This document shows, piece after piece, positions 1-6,004 of a DNA stretch of 6,004 bases (position 1 is its first letter; each line of letters begins with the position of its first letter). This stretch comes from Bacteroidales bacterium (lineage in GTDB: Bacteria > Bacteroidota > Bacteroidia > Bacteroidales > UBA1402). The stretch lies in the NCBI GenBank assembly GCA_003506275.1, contig DOBD01000313.1, positions 1,856 to 7,859 on the forward strand. Reading direction: 5' to 3'. The notes beneath the pieces are model-generated. The model was given only the letters and a program-made list of their open reading frames with translations, was not told the origin of the DNA and made no database searches. A program made the position numbers and the translations under genes.

Positions 1-1
1 C

Positions 2-439
2 TGGGAGCGTATGGATTTTAATCAGGCGCTCCTTGACCAGGGTATGGTCGATAAAGTGGAGCGCAAATCATTTGCAAAGGCATGCGGCGCAGACTGGTTA
101 CGCACCTACGATAAAGTACCTTCTATTTGGGATTTGAGGGTTACTTACCAGGCCTGGAAACTGGGTATGTATACCCTCTATCCCGTTTCCTCCTTTACGC
201 GCAATATTGGTAAGGATGGATCGGGAACCAACTATGACGCGGGAGCCTTGAACTCAATGGATACGTCACCCTTGGCCGACAAACTGCCCATTTTTGATCC
301 CGCTATCGCTGAGGACCTCATCGTACGAAAGGCCTTTTTAAAACCAACCAGGAAACCCTTGTGGAGAAAGCTGGCCATCAAGGTTACGAAGGGATTGGGG
401 TTATACGACACCTTGCTTGAACGGGCAAATCGAGGCTGA
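2..439 (+). CDS. Glycosyltransferase (GT2-like), C-terminal fragment, 5' end outside window
   Basis: This is the last 145 residues of a protein whose start lies left of the window. The frame is open from base 2 (W-E-R before the first Met at 11), so the ATG at 11 is probably an internal Met. What is visible resembles the C-terminal part of Bacteroidota nucleotide-diphospho-sugar transferases of the GT2/GT-A type. A W-D-L-R segment is followed by an aromatic-rich Y-Q-A-W-K stretch, then T-L-Y-P-V-x-S and the hallmark-like N-I-G-K-D-G-S-G-T-N (about residues 69-78 of the fragment). In relatives the equivalent N-x-G-x-D-G-S-G-x-H region closes the catalytic fold. The tail is basic and amphipathic (repeated Lys/Arg after residue about 108), which could rest on the inner face of the membrane; this is inference. 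The nucleotide-binding and DXD parts are not in view, so donor and acceptor cannot be told. It converges on waaA with a 27-nt gap. A role in surface polysaccharide or LPS synthesis is plausible but unproven. Confidence 0.72.
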   Translation, partial: WERMDFNQALLDQGMVDKVERKSFAKACGADWLRTYDKVPSIWDLRVTYQAWKLGMYTLYPVSSFTRNIGKDGSGTNYDAGALNSMDTSPLADKLPIFDPAIAEDLIVRKAFLKPTRKPLWRKLAIKVTKGLGLYDTLLERANRG

Positions 440-466
440 GGCCCTTTTCATCAACGTTGTCAACTA

Positions 467-1720
467 CTAATCATCAGCCTGGTTGGAATCAAACAGGTGT
501 TTCATCAGGATTTTGGTGCCACCGCTGCCTTTTTTCACCATTTCACCGGCCTTTTTCCCTTTTTCCAACCGCAGGGGCTCATCCTGTATGAGCGTGTCCA
601 GGGTGGTCTGAAGAGCAAGATTATCCTTGATGCATTCCCCACCGCCTATGGCTAGCAGTGCTTTGGCCTCAGCGAACTTTTCATGCTTGGGTCCGAACAA
701 AACGGGGATACCGTAAACAGCAGCTTCAAGGGTGTTGTGAACACCGACACCGAATCCTCCGCCAATGTAGGCAATATCACCGTAGCGGTAGATGGAGGAG
801 AGCAACCCGAAACAATCGATGATCAGACAGTCGAGCGAAGCAGCCTGCACGGGGTTGGTCTGTGAATAACGGCCATATGGACGGTTGATTCCGGCTTCGA
901 TGGCTTTTAAGTGCCCTTCGTGGATTTCATGCGGGGCAATGATGAGGCGTAAACCCGCCTGGTTGTTGACATAGGGCAACAGCAACTGTTCGTCCTGGGG
1001 CCAGGAGCTGCCAACCACCAGGATTGACTGTCCGGCTGTCTTGGCTGATGCGGCAAAGGCTTCAACCACGTCCAATTGCCTGGATTTTCCGGCTATCTCC
1101 AGCACCCTATCGTAGCGGGTGTCGCCCGACAAGGTAACATTGGCGGTATAACCGATGGAAGCGAGTAAGGAAACGGACACCTCGTCCTGCACAAAAAAAT
1201 GCGTGAAGGGCTCCAACACTTTACGATAGGCCAAACCAATGGGTTTGAAAAAGGCTTGATCCGGACGAAAAATTCCGGAAACCAGGTAAGTGGGTATGCC
1301 ACGTTTGCCCAATTCATGAAGGTAGTTGGGCCAGAACTCATATTTGATGAAGAAAGCCTTGGCCGGATTGACCAGGTTTAAAAACCGAACCACGTTTTTT
1401 ATGCGATCAAATGGCAAGTAACAGACCAGGTCAACCCCATTATAGTCCTTGCGAACATCATAACCGGAGGGAGAGTAGAAGGTCAGTAGAAGGCCGATTT
1501 CGGGGTGCTCGCTTTTCATGCGTTCCATGATGGGACGCCCCTGTTCGAATTCACCCAGCGAAGCCGCATGAAACCAAAACCACTGCTTGCGTCTGTCAAG
1601 ACCGGTCTTCAACAGTTTCCAGGTGTTCTTGTGCCCTACCACCATTTTGCCGGCTTTGGGATGGAAGAAGGCTACCAGCCTAAACAACCAGGTGTAGACA
1701 GCGATGCCAATATGATACAT
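467..1720 (-). CDS. waaA: 3-deoxy-D-manno-octulosonic acid (Kdo) transferase
   Basis: WaaA (KdtA) transfers Kdo from CMP-Kdo to the lipid A precursor at the cytoplasmic face of the inner membrane, starting the LPS core. The 417-residue length is normal for the family. A hydrophobic N-terminal anchor covers about residues 5-20. The HAASLGE motif at 51-57 carries the expected catalytic base Glu57. KYEFWPN at 126-132 replaces the proteobacterial ETELWPN. GDTRYDR sits at 199-205. The C-terminal GT-B half has VVGSSWPQDE (235-244), APHEIHE (262-268) and the CMP-binding region GGGFGVGVHNTLEAA (320-334) followed by PVLFGP (339-344). The start ATG lies 6 nt after the gltX stop, so translation is probably coupled to or co-transcribed with gltX; there is no clear Shine-Dalgarno sequence. 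The number of Kdo residues added (one or two) cannot be read from sequence. The family call is very secure. Confidence 0.95.
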   Translation of the reverse strand: MYHIGIAVYTWLFRLVAFFHPKAGKMVVGHKNTWKLLKTGLDRRKQWFWFHAASLGEFEQGRPIMERMKSEHPEIGLLLTFYSPSGYDVRKDYNGVDLVCYLPFDRIKNVVRFLNLVNPAKAFFIKYEFWPNYLHELGKRGIPTYLVSGIFRPDQAFFKPIGLAYRKVLEPFTHFFVQDEVSVSLLASIGYTANVTLSGDTRYDRVLEIAGKSRQLDVVEAFAASAKTAGQSILVVGSSWPQDEQLLLPYVNNQAGLRLIIAPHEIHEGHLKAIEAGINRPYGRYSQTNPVQAASLDCLIIDCFGLLSSIYRYGDIAYIGGGFGVGVHNTLEAAVYGIPVLFGPKHEKFAEAKALLAIGGGECIKDNLALQTTLDTLIQDEPLRLEKGKKAGEMVKKGSGGTKILMKHLFDSNQADD

Positions 1721-1726
1721 GGGTGA

Positions 1727-3295
1727 TTAGTGTAAGACGTCGATAGCTCGCTTGATGCGGAAGAGCGTTTCTTCTTTACCCAGCAATTCGGCAATGTCGA
1801 ATAAATGGGGGCCTTTGCCTTCACCCACCAGGGCCAATCTGAGAGCATTGTACAACAACCCGGATTTATACCCATTATCGGCAATCCAGGCGTTGGTCAT
1901 GGCCTCCAGTGGTTCAGGCGTGAAAACGGGTGCGGCTTCCACTTGTTGGCAATAAGCCGTCAACATGGCGGCGGTTTCGGGTTTCCAGTATTTATGGACG
2001 GTTTTTTCCTGGTAGGAGGAAGGACGTTCAAAGTAAAAACTGGCTTGTTCCCAGAGGTCGTTTACAAAGGTAGCCCTCATTTTTACCTTGTCGAGGGCTT
2101 GAGCGATATAGTTGGGAGAAACCGAAACGGTTTGACCGGAGAAGTCCGGTTGCAGGCCTTGATGGTCGGTCTTTACGCCTTTTTCTTGCAGTATAGGCAG
2201 GAAAGCTTCCGTCAGGCTGTCACCGGAACGTTGTTGCAGGTATTGGTGATTGAACCATTTCCCCTTTTCATAATCAAAGCGGGCGCCGCTCTTGCTACAG
2301 CGGTCAAGGCTGAACTGTTCAATGAGGTCATTCATGGAAAGCATTTCCTGATCATTGCCCGGATTCCAACCCAGCAAAGCTAAAAAGTTGACTACGGCTT
2401 CCGGGAAGTAACCGGATTCCCTATAGCCGGAACTTTTCTCTCCGGATTGGGGATCAATCCAGTCGCAGGGAAAGACAGGAAAACCTAACCTGTCGCCATC
2501 CCGTTTGCTTAGTTTGCCATTGCCATCGGGCTTGAGCAACAGGGGCAGGTGGGCGAAAGCCGGCATGCTGTCTTCCCAGCCAAAGGCTTTATACAGCAAC
2601 ACATGGAGCGGAGCCGATGGCAGCCATTCTTCACCCCTGATGACGTGGGAGATTTCCATCAGATGGTCGTCTACGATATTGGCCAAATGATACGTAGGCA
2701 GTTGATCAGCCGACTTGAACAGGACCTTGTCGTCCAGAATGCTGGAATTAAAACTGACTTCACCTCTGATCAAATCAGTCACCACGATGGTTTGTCCCGG
2801 TTCAACCAGGAATCGGACCACATAGGGCTCACCTTTTTCCAGCTTTTCCTTGACAGTGTCCGGTGACAAAGTCAACGCATTGTTCATACCCAATCGGGTC
2901 GTGGCATCGTATTGGAAATTGGCGGTGGAAGCGCGTTTTTCAGCCAGTTCTTCTGCCGTATCGAAAGCCAGGTAGGCACGACCTTCGGCCAGGAGTTGGT
3001 CGATGTATTGTCGGTATAACGCTTTGCGCTCGGATTGACGATAGGGAGCATGGGGACCTCCGATACCAACCCCTTCATCGAAGTGGATGCCCAGCCAGTT
3101 TAACGCATCAACGATATAGGTTTCTGCGCCGGGGACAAAACGTTGGGAATCGGTATCTTCAATGCGGAGGATAAAATCACCGCCTTGTTGCTTGGCAAAA
3201 AGGTAGTTGTAAAGCGCCGTTCTTACTCCTCCGATATGGAGGGGCCCTGTAGGACTGGGGGCAAATCGGACACGGACGCGTTGATTGTCAGACAT
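1727..3295 (-). CDS. gltX: Glutamyl-tRNA synthetase
   Basis: This class I aminoacyl-tRNA synthetase charges tRNA-Glu with glutamate in the cytoplasm. At 522 residues it is somewhat longer than the common form of about 470. The Rossmann catalytic core opens with [13 protein letters not shown] (11-23), which includes the HIGH-type signature, followed by LRIEDTD (43-49). [14 protein letters not shown] lies at 218-231 and the KMSKS-type loop KLSKRDGD at 261-268. The helical anticodon-binding domain fills the C-terminal third. The region that binds zinc in E. coli GluRS (a YRCYC-like segment) reads [11 protein letters not shown] (107-117) and has no cysteines, so a zinc-free form is predicted. After KLSKR an extra segment at about 271-298 (GFPVFPCDW to [10 protein letters not shown]) precedes [14 protein letters not shown]; this resembles what I recall of Bacteroidota GluRS. 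The start is supported by a promoter -7 element 25 nt upstream. Discriminating versus non-discriminating specificity (tRNA-Gln) is not decidable by eye. Confidence 0.97.
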   Translation of the reverse strand: MSDNQRVRVRFAPSPTGPLHIGGVRTALYNYLFAKQQGGDFILRIEDTDSQRFVPGAETYIVDALNWLGIHFDEGVGIGGPHAPYRQSERKALYRQYIDQLLAEGRAYLAFDTAEELAEKRASTANFQYDATTRLGMNNALTLSPDTVKEKLEKGEPYVVRFLVEPGQTIVVTDLIRGEVSFNSSILDDKVLFKSADQLPTYHLANIVDDHLMEISHVIRGEEWLPSAPLHVLLYKAFGWEDSMPAFAHLPLLLKPDGNGKLSKRDGDRLGFPVFPCDWIDPQSGEKSSGYRESGYFPEAVVNFLALLGWNPGNDQEMLSMNDLIEQFSLDRCSKSGARFDYEKGKWFNHQYLQQRSGDSLTEAFLPILQEKGVKTDHQGLQPDFSGQTVSVSPNYIAQALDKVKMRATFVNDLWEQASFYFERPSSYQEKTVHKYWKPETAAMLTAYCQQVEAAPVFTPEPLEAMTNAWIADNGYKSGLLYNALRLALVGEGKGPHLFDIAELLGKEETLFRIKRAIDVLH

Positions 3296-3319
3296 GATGG
3301 GGGATTCAAAAATTACGCT

Positions 3320-3328
3320 GCAAAAGTA
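3320..3328 (-). promoter_or_regulatory. Putative Bacteroidota-type -7 promoter element for gltX-waaA
   Basis: Read on the minus strand the sequence is TACTTTTGC, an exact fit to the Bacteroidota sigma-ABfr -7 consensus TAnnTTTG. It ends 25 nt before the gltX ATG, so transcription would begin roughly 15-20 nt upstream of the start codon and give a short leader. I see no good TTTG -33 element at the usual 19-21 nt spacing, so the call rests on the -7 match and its position. The short leader also argues against a longer upstream start for gltX. Confidence 0.6.
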
Positions 3329-3379
3329 CGCTTTTTCTATGAAAATAGGCTTTGTCGATGCTGGTGTTTGTTTTTTTTG

Positions 3380-3387
3380 TACTTTTA
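3380..3387 (+). promoter_or_regulatory. Possible -7 promoter element for the pgpH-like gene
   Basis: TACTTTTA on the plus strand matches TAnnTTT but lacks the final G of the consensus. The nearest TTTG at suitable distance (3351-3354) is 25 nt upstream, slightly too far, and other TTTG copies (3367-3370, 3376-3379) are too near. If used, the leader before the ATG at 3456 would be about 60 nt. This is a weak call, made mainly because the element mirrors the gltX -7 element in a divergent gap that must hold promoters both ways. Confidence 0.3.
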
Positions 3388-3455
3388 ATTTCTAATCCCG
3401 CCAGTGGCTGAGCCCTGTTTGGGTCTACGTCGAACCTCCTAAAACACCTTGTTTC

Positions 3456-5522
3456 ATGAAGTCGCCACACCTCGACAAAGAACTGACCCAACACCTCCTG
3501 AAAATTGCCTTTTTTGTGCTGGGAGCCCTGCTCATCCTGCAATCGTTTCCAAGGGAAGGTCGCTTCAGGTATACTTTTCAGGAGGGCAAACCCTGGCGCT
3601 ATGGGTTGATGACTGCTCCCTATGATTTTCAGATTTATAAAAGCGAGGATCAACTGGAAAACGAAAGAGCCTTGGCCTTGAACGATTTCAAGCCCTATTT
3701 GCGTATGGACACCAGCCTGTTCGAAAAACAGCTGGCCACGCTGAAAGCTGATTTTCATACCAAGTATAGATTGACGGTGCCCATGCATTACCTGGATTAC
3801 ACCGTGTCTCAGCTGAAGGCCATTTACGCTACGGGTATCGTGTCCAATAAAGATAAGGAAGCCCTGTTGCATGATTCGATTGGCTTTGTGGTGATGGTTA
3901 GAAACAAAATGGCCCACACCCAGAGTATCAATTCGCTCTTCACGGCAAGCGAAGCCTATGAAGCCTTGTTTCAAAACCTCCCTCCCTCCATTGATGCCGT
4001 TCAACTGAAAGCGTGCCGGCTCAACAACTACCTGACCGAAAACCTCACACTGGACAAAGAGGCCACTCAACGAGAAAAAGAGGCCCTGTTGGCAACGGTT
4101 TCGTTGACCTCAGGTTTGGTACAGCGGGGGGAGCGCATCATCGACAGAGGGGAAATCATTTCAGCTGAAACCTTCCAGGTGTTGTCTTCCCTCAAACGCG
4201 TGGCCGAAAAAAGGCAAGCTGATGTGGGTGGAGTCGGGGTCCTGATAGGCCAGATCGTACTCATTAGTGGCTTGTTTTTCCTGCAATTCCTCTTTCTGTG
4301 GTTTTTCAGACCCTTTACCTACAAGCGCAAGGCCAATGTGGCGTTTGTGCTCATCATGATTACCAGCCTGGTTTTGCTGACGGCCTTGGTTGTCAGGTCG
4401 GGTTTCGCCACTGTGTATCTGATTCCTTATGCTGTGCTGCCTATTATGGTCCGCACCTTTTTTGACTCCAGAACGGCCCTGTTCGCCCATATTATCACGG
4501 TTCTTCTGAGTTCGGCCATCGTTCCCTATCCGTATGAGTTTCTTCTGTTGCAGATTACGGCGGGCATGACGTCGGTGTATTCCCTCAAGGATCTGACTCA
4601 ACGTTCTCAACTGGTTATTTGTGCTCTGCTGGTCTTTCTGACCTACAGCATCATGTACCTGGGTGTTTCTCTCATCCAGGAAGGGGCCATCCTACGCATC
4701 AATCCCATGATGTTCGCCTACTTTCTCCTGAATGCCGGATTGATGTTGTCTTCCTACTTGCTGATTTACTTGTTTGAGTGGCTGTTTGGATATACTTCCA
4801 ATGTGACACTGGTGGAATTGTCCAACATCAACAATCCCTTGCTCAGGCAGTTTTCCGAAACCTGTCCCGGATCCTTTCAACATTCCATGCAAGTCTCAAA
4901 TCTGGCCACTGCCGCTGCTCAGGAGATCAACGCGAATGTACAATTGGCCAGGACGGGGTCGCTTTACCACGATATTGGCAAAATGCTGAATCCTGTTTTC
5001 TTTGTGGAAAACCAGAGCGGGCTCAACCCCCACGACTCACTGACACCTGAAGAAAGTGCCGCTATCATCCGCAAACATGTCACCGATGGGTTGAAACTCG
5101 CCCACAAGCACAAACTGCCCCTGGTCATCAGGGATTGCATCCGTTCCCATCATGGCAATGGTCCGGTTCGGTACTTTTACACTAAGTTCAAGAATGAACA
5201 CCCTGATGAACCGGTACCCGATGTGTTTTTTTATGAGGGAGATCTTCCCATGTCCAAAGAAACCGCCATTCTCATGATGGCTGATGCGGTGGAAGCTTCT
5301 TCAAGGAGTCTGAAAACCTATACGGAGGAAAGCATCGCTGGATTGGTGGACAAGATTATTGACAACCAGATTGCCGAAGGTCTTTACAAGCACGTTCCCA
5401 TTACATTCAGGGATTTGGAAAAACTGAAAAGTGTGTTCAAAAGTAAGATTACCTCGTTTTACCACGCCAGGATAACCTACCCTGAAGCACCAGGGGTCAC
5501 CCAACCCCCGTTGATTGAATAG
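3456..5522 (+). CDS. pgpH: PgpH-type 7TM-HD membrane phosphohydrolase, probable c-di-AMP phosphodiesterase
   Basis: The 688-residue protein has the PgpH/YqfF architecture. An N-terminal membrane segment (about 14-30) is followed by an extracytoplasmic 7TMR-HDED-like region (about 31-255), roughly seven membrane segments (about 258-443) and a cytoplasmic HD domain (about 465-620). All metal-ligand positions of the HD fold are present: H476 in GSFQHS, H505-D506 in YHDIGKM, H541 in RKHVTDG, H565-H566 in RSHHGNG and D610 in LMMADAVEASSR. The spacing agrees closely with Listeria PgpH, which hydrolyses c-di-AMP to pApA; that activity is inferred here by family. The extracytoplasmic part holds VQRGERIIDRGEIIS (222-236), typical of the family just before the first of the seven helices. 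The start is well fixed: an in-frame TAA at 3393-3395 precedes it and no other ATG, GTG or TTG lies between. It is divergent from gltX and convergent with the downstream barrel gene, so it is probably monocistronic. The exact substrate is the main uncertainty. Confidence 0.92.
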   Translation: MKSPHLDKELTQHLLKIAFFVLGALLILQSFPREGRFRYTFQEGKPWRYGLMTAPYDFQIYKSEDQLENERALALNDFKPYLRMDTSLFEKQLATLKADFHTKYRLTVPMHYLDYTVSQLKAIYATGIVSNKDKEALLHDSIGFVVMVRNKMAHTQSINSLFTASEAYEALFQNLPPSIDAVQLKACRLNNYLTENLTLDKEATQREKEALLATVSLTSGLVQRGERIIDRGEIISAETFQVLSSLKRVAEKRQADVGGVGVLIGQIVLISGLFFLQFLFLWFFRPFTYKRKANVAFVLIMITSLVLLTALVVRSGFATVYLIPYAVLPIMVRTFFDSRTALFAHIITVLLSSAIVPYPYEFLLLQITAGMTSVYSLKDLTQRSQLVICALLVFLTYSIMYLGVSLIQEGAILRINPMMFAYFLLNAGLMLSSYLLIYLFEWLFGYTSNVTLVELSNINNPLLRQFSETCPGSFQHSMQVSNLATAAAQEINANVQLARTGSLYHDIGKMLNPVFFVENQSGLNPHDSLTPEESAAIIRKHVTDGLKLAHKHKLPLVIRDCIRSHHGNGPVRYFYTKFKNEHPDEPVPDVFFYEGDLPMSKETAILMMADAVEASSRSLKTYTEESIAGLVDKIIDNQIAEGLYKHVPITFRDLEKLKSVFKSKITSFYHARITYPEAPGVTQPPLIE

Positions 5523-5528
5523 GGGAAT

Positions 5529-5542
5529 GGGCTTAGAAGCCC
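5529..5542. repeat. Short perfect inverted repeat in the convergent gap, possible weak bidirectional terminator
   Basis: GGGCTT-AG-AAGCCC is a perfect 6+6 inverted repeat, realistically a 5-bp stem with a 4-nt loop. It sits 6 nt after the pgpH stop and overlaps the stop codon (5533-5535) and last codons of the opposing gene. No T-tract follows on either strand, so it does not look like a standard intrinsic terminator. Its placement between two converging genes is the reason for listing it. Confidence 0.3.
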
Positions 5543-6004
5543 GATCGAATGCCCAGTCTGAAATACCAGGGATCGATGTTGAACCGGGATCGGTTCACAC
5601 GGTTGAAGGTGCCCTGGCCGGATTCGTCCACCCACATATAGAGGTTGTTGTCGTTCCAATCCACTTTGACTTTGCTTCGACCGAAAAAGGAACCATCGGT
5701 TTCCTTTAACTGAACATAGTTTCGGCTGATGAGCGGGTAAAGGTAAGTGCCCTCCACAAACAACTCATATTGCTTCCCCATACGTACGGCTATACCCAGG
5801 GCCCCTCTGGCATCGAAAGAGGTCTGTCCGGCCTTGACATCCAGCTTGCTCGAACGCAGCTCCTTGGAGCCCACGGATAAAAGCCCTCCAGGCACACCCA
5901 TGCTCCCCATGCGTTGCTTGCTGGTGCTGAAGGATGGAGCCAGGCCCAGGTCCAGGAAGACCCATCGGCCACTAGGTAGAACAGACAGGCGGTAATTGAT
6001 ACCC
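5533..6004 (-). CDS. Predicted outer-membrane beta-barrel protein, C-terminal fragment, 5' end outside window
   Basis: The frame stays open from the right edge to the TAA at 5533-5535, giving 156 visible residues; the Met encoded at 5908-5910 is probably internal because in-frame coding-like sequence continues upstream (GINYRLSVLPSGRWVFLDLG). Alternating hydrophobic and polar residues with many aromatics suggest amphipathic beta-strands, for example YRLSVL, RWVFLDLGLAPSF, LGIAVRM, YELFVEGTYLYPL, NLYMWVDE and PWYFRLGIRSGF. The protein ends in Phe, the usual last residue of barrel proteins recognised by the BAM complex. This supports insertion in the outer membrane, possibly as a porin-like or OmpW/OmpA-like small barrel, but no specific family is recognised and the ligand or role is unknown. 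The signal peptide would lie outside the window. It converges on pgpH with only 10 nt between the stop codons. Confidence 0.6.
   Translation of the reverse strand, partial: GINYRLSVLPSGRWVFLDLGLAPSFSTSKQRMGSMGVPGGLLSVGSKELRSSKLDVKAGQTSFDARGALGIAVRMGKQYELFVEGTYLYPLISRNYVQLKETDGSFFGRSKVKVDWNDNNLYMWVDESGQGTFNRVNRSRFNIDPWYFRLGIRSGF

Noticed and set aside
430..466. Possible terminator between the glycosyltransferase and waaA (GGC-TGAG-GCC followed by CTTTTC; also GTTG-T-CAAC and the palindrome CAACGTTG)
   Set aside because: The stems are only 3-4 bp and there is no real T-tract on either strand, so nothing distinguishes them from chance.
1805..2383. 192-codon open frame on the plus strand inside gltX
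   Set aside because: It is antisense to the conserved C-terminal half of GluRS, and its translation shows no family motif.
3401..3455. Structured leader or riboswitch upstream of the pgpH-like gene
   Set aside because: Only tiny pairings (for example CCC-TGTTT-GGG near 3413-3423) are visible. There is no recognisable c-di-AMP (ydaO-type) or other riboswitch core, and the stretch is too short for one.
3306..4070. 254-codon open frame on the minus strand overlapping the start of the pgpH-like gene and the divergent promoter gap
   Set aside because: It is antisense to a well-supported PgpH N-terminus, shows no recognisable domain, has low-complexity His/Gln/Gly composition typical of a reverse-frame shadow, and would cover the promoter region.
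4161..4610. 149-codon minus-strand open frame rich in Gln, Arg and His
   Set aside because: It is antisense to the membrane-spanning part of PgpH; hydrophobic codons read backwards commonly give Gln/Lys/Asn-rich shadows like this.
1..6004. Mobile element, CRISPR array, tandem repeats or tRNA genes
   Set aside because: Read on both strands, no direct-repeat arrays, transposase or integrase motifs, terminal inverted repeats or tRNA cloverleaf/CCA patterns were found, and base composition looks even throughout.

Overview
The window looks like an ordinary chromosomal stretch of a Gram-negative Bacteroidota bacterium, possibly from the Chitinophagia/Saprospiria side, though the genus cannot be fixed from this sequence. 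Four things point there. The glutamyl-tRNA synthetase has a cysteine-free zinc-knuckle region and an extra segment just after the KLSKR loop. The Kdo transferase uses the variants KYEFWPN, APHEIHE and GGGFGxGVHN. A TACTTTTGCA sequence, the classical Bacteroidota -7 promoter element, lies upstream of gltX. The two starts bordering the only sizeable intergenic gap have no convincing Shine-Dalgarno sequence.

Layout, left to right. (1) The C-terminal end of a family-2-type glycosyltransferase runs rightward from beyond the left edge to 439. (2) Converging on it is a leftward two-gene unit, gltX (3295 to 1727) followed after 6 nt by waaA/kdtA (1720 to 467). (3) A 160-nt divergent intergenic region (3296-3455) carries a good promoter element for gltX and a weaker one facing the other way. 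(4) A complete rightward gene for a PgpH-type membrane protein with a cytoplasmic HD phosphohydrolase domain occupies 3456-5522. (5) After a 10-nt convergent gap, the C-terminal part of a predicted outer-membrane beta-barrel protein, encoded leftward, runs off the right edge.

Functionally this is mostly cell-envelope housekeeping: sugar transfer, Kdo addition to lipid A, an outer-membrane barrel, and a c-di-AMP phosphodiesterase candidate of a family linked to envelope and osmotic homeostasis. The glutamyl-tRNA charging enzyme is co-oriented with the Kdo transferase and probably co-transcribed with it. I found no tRNA or rRNA, CRISPR array, insertion sequence, phage gene or tandem repeat. I do not see a previously undescribed system; the findings are modest.
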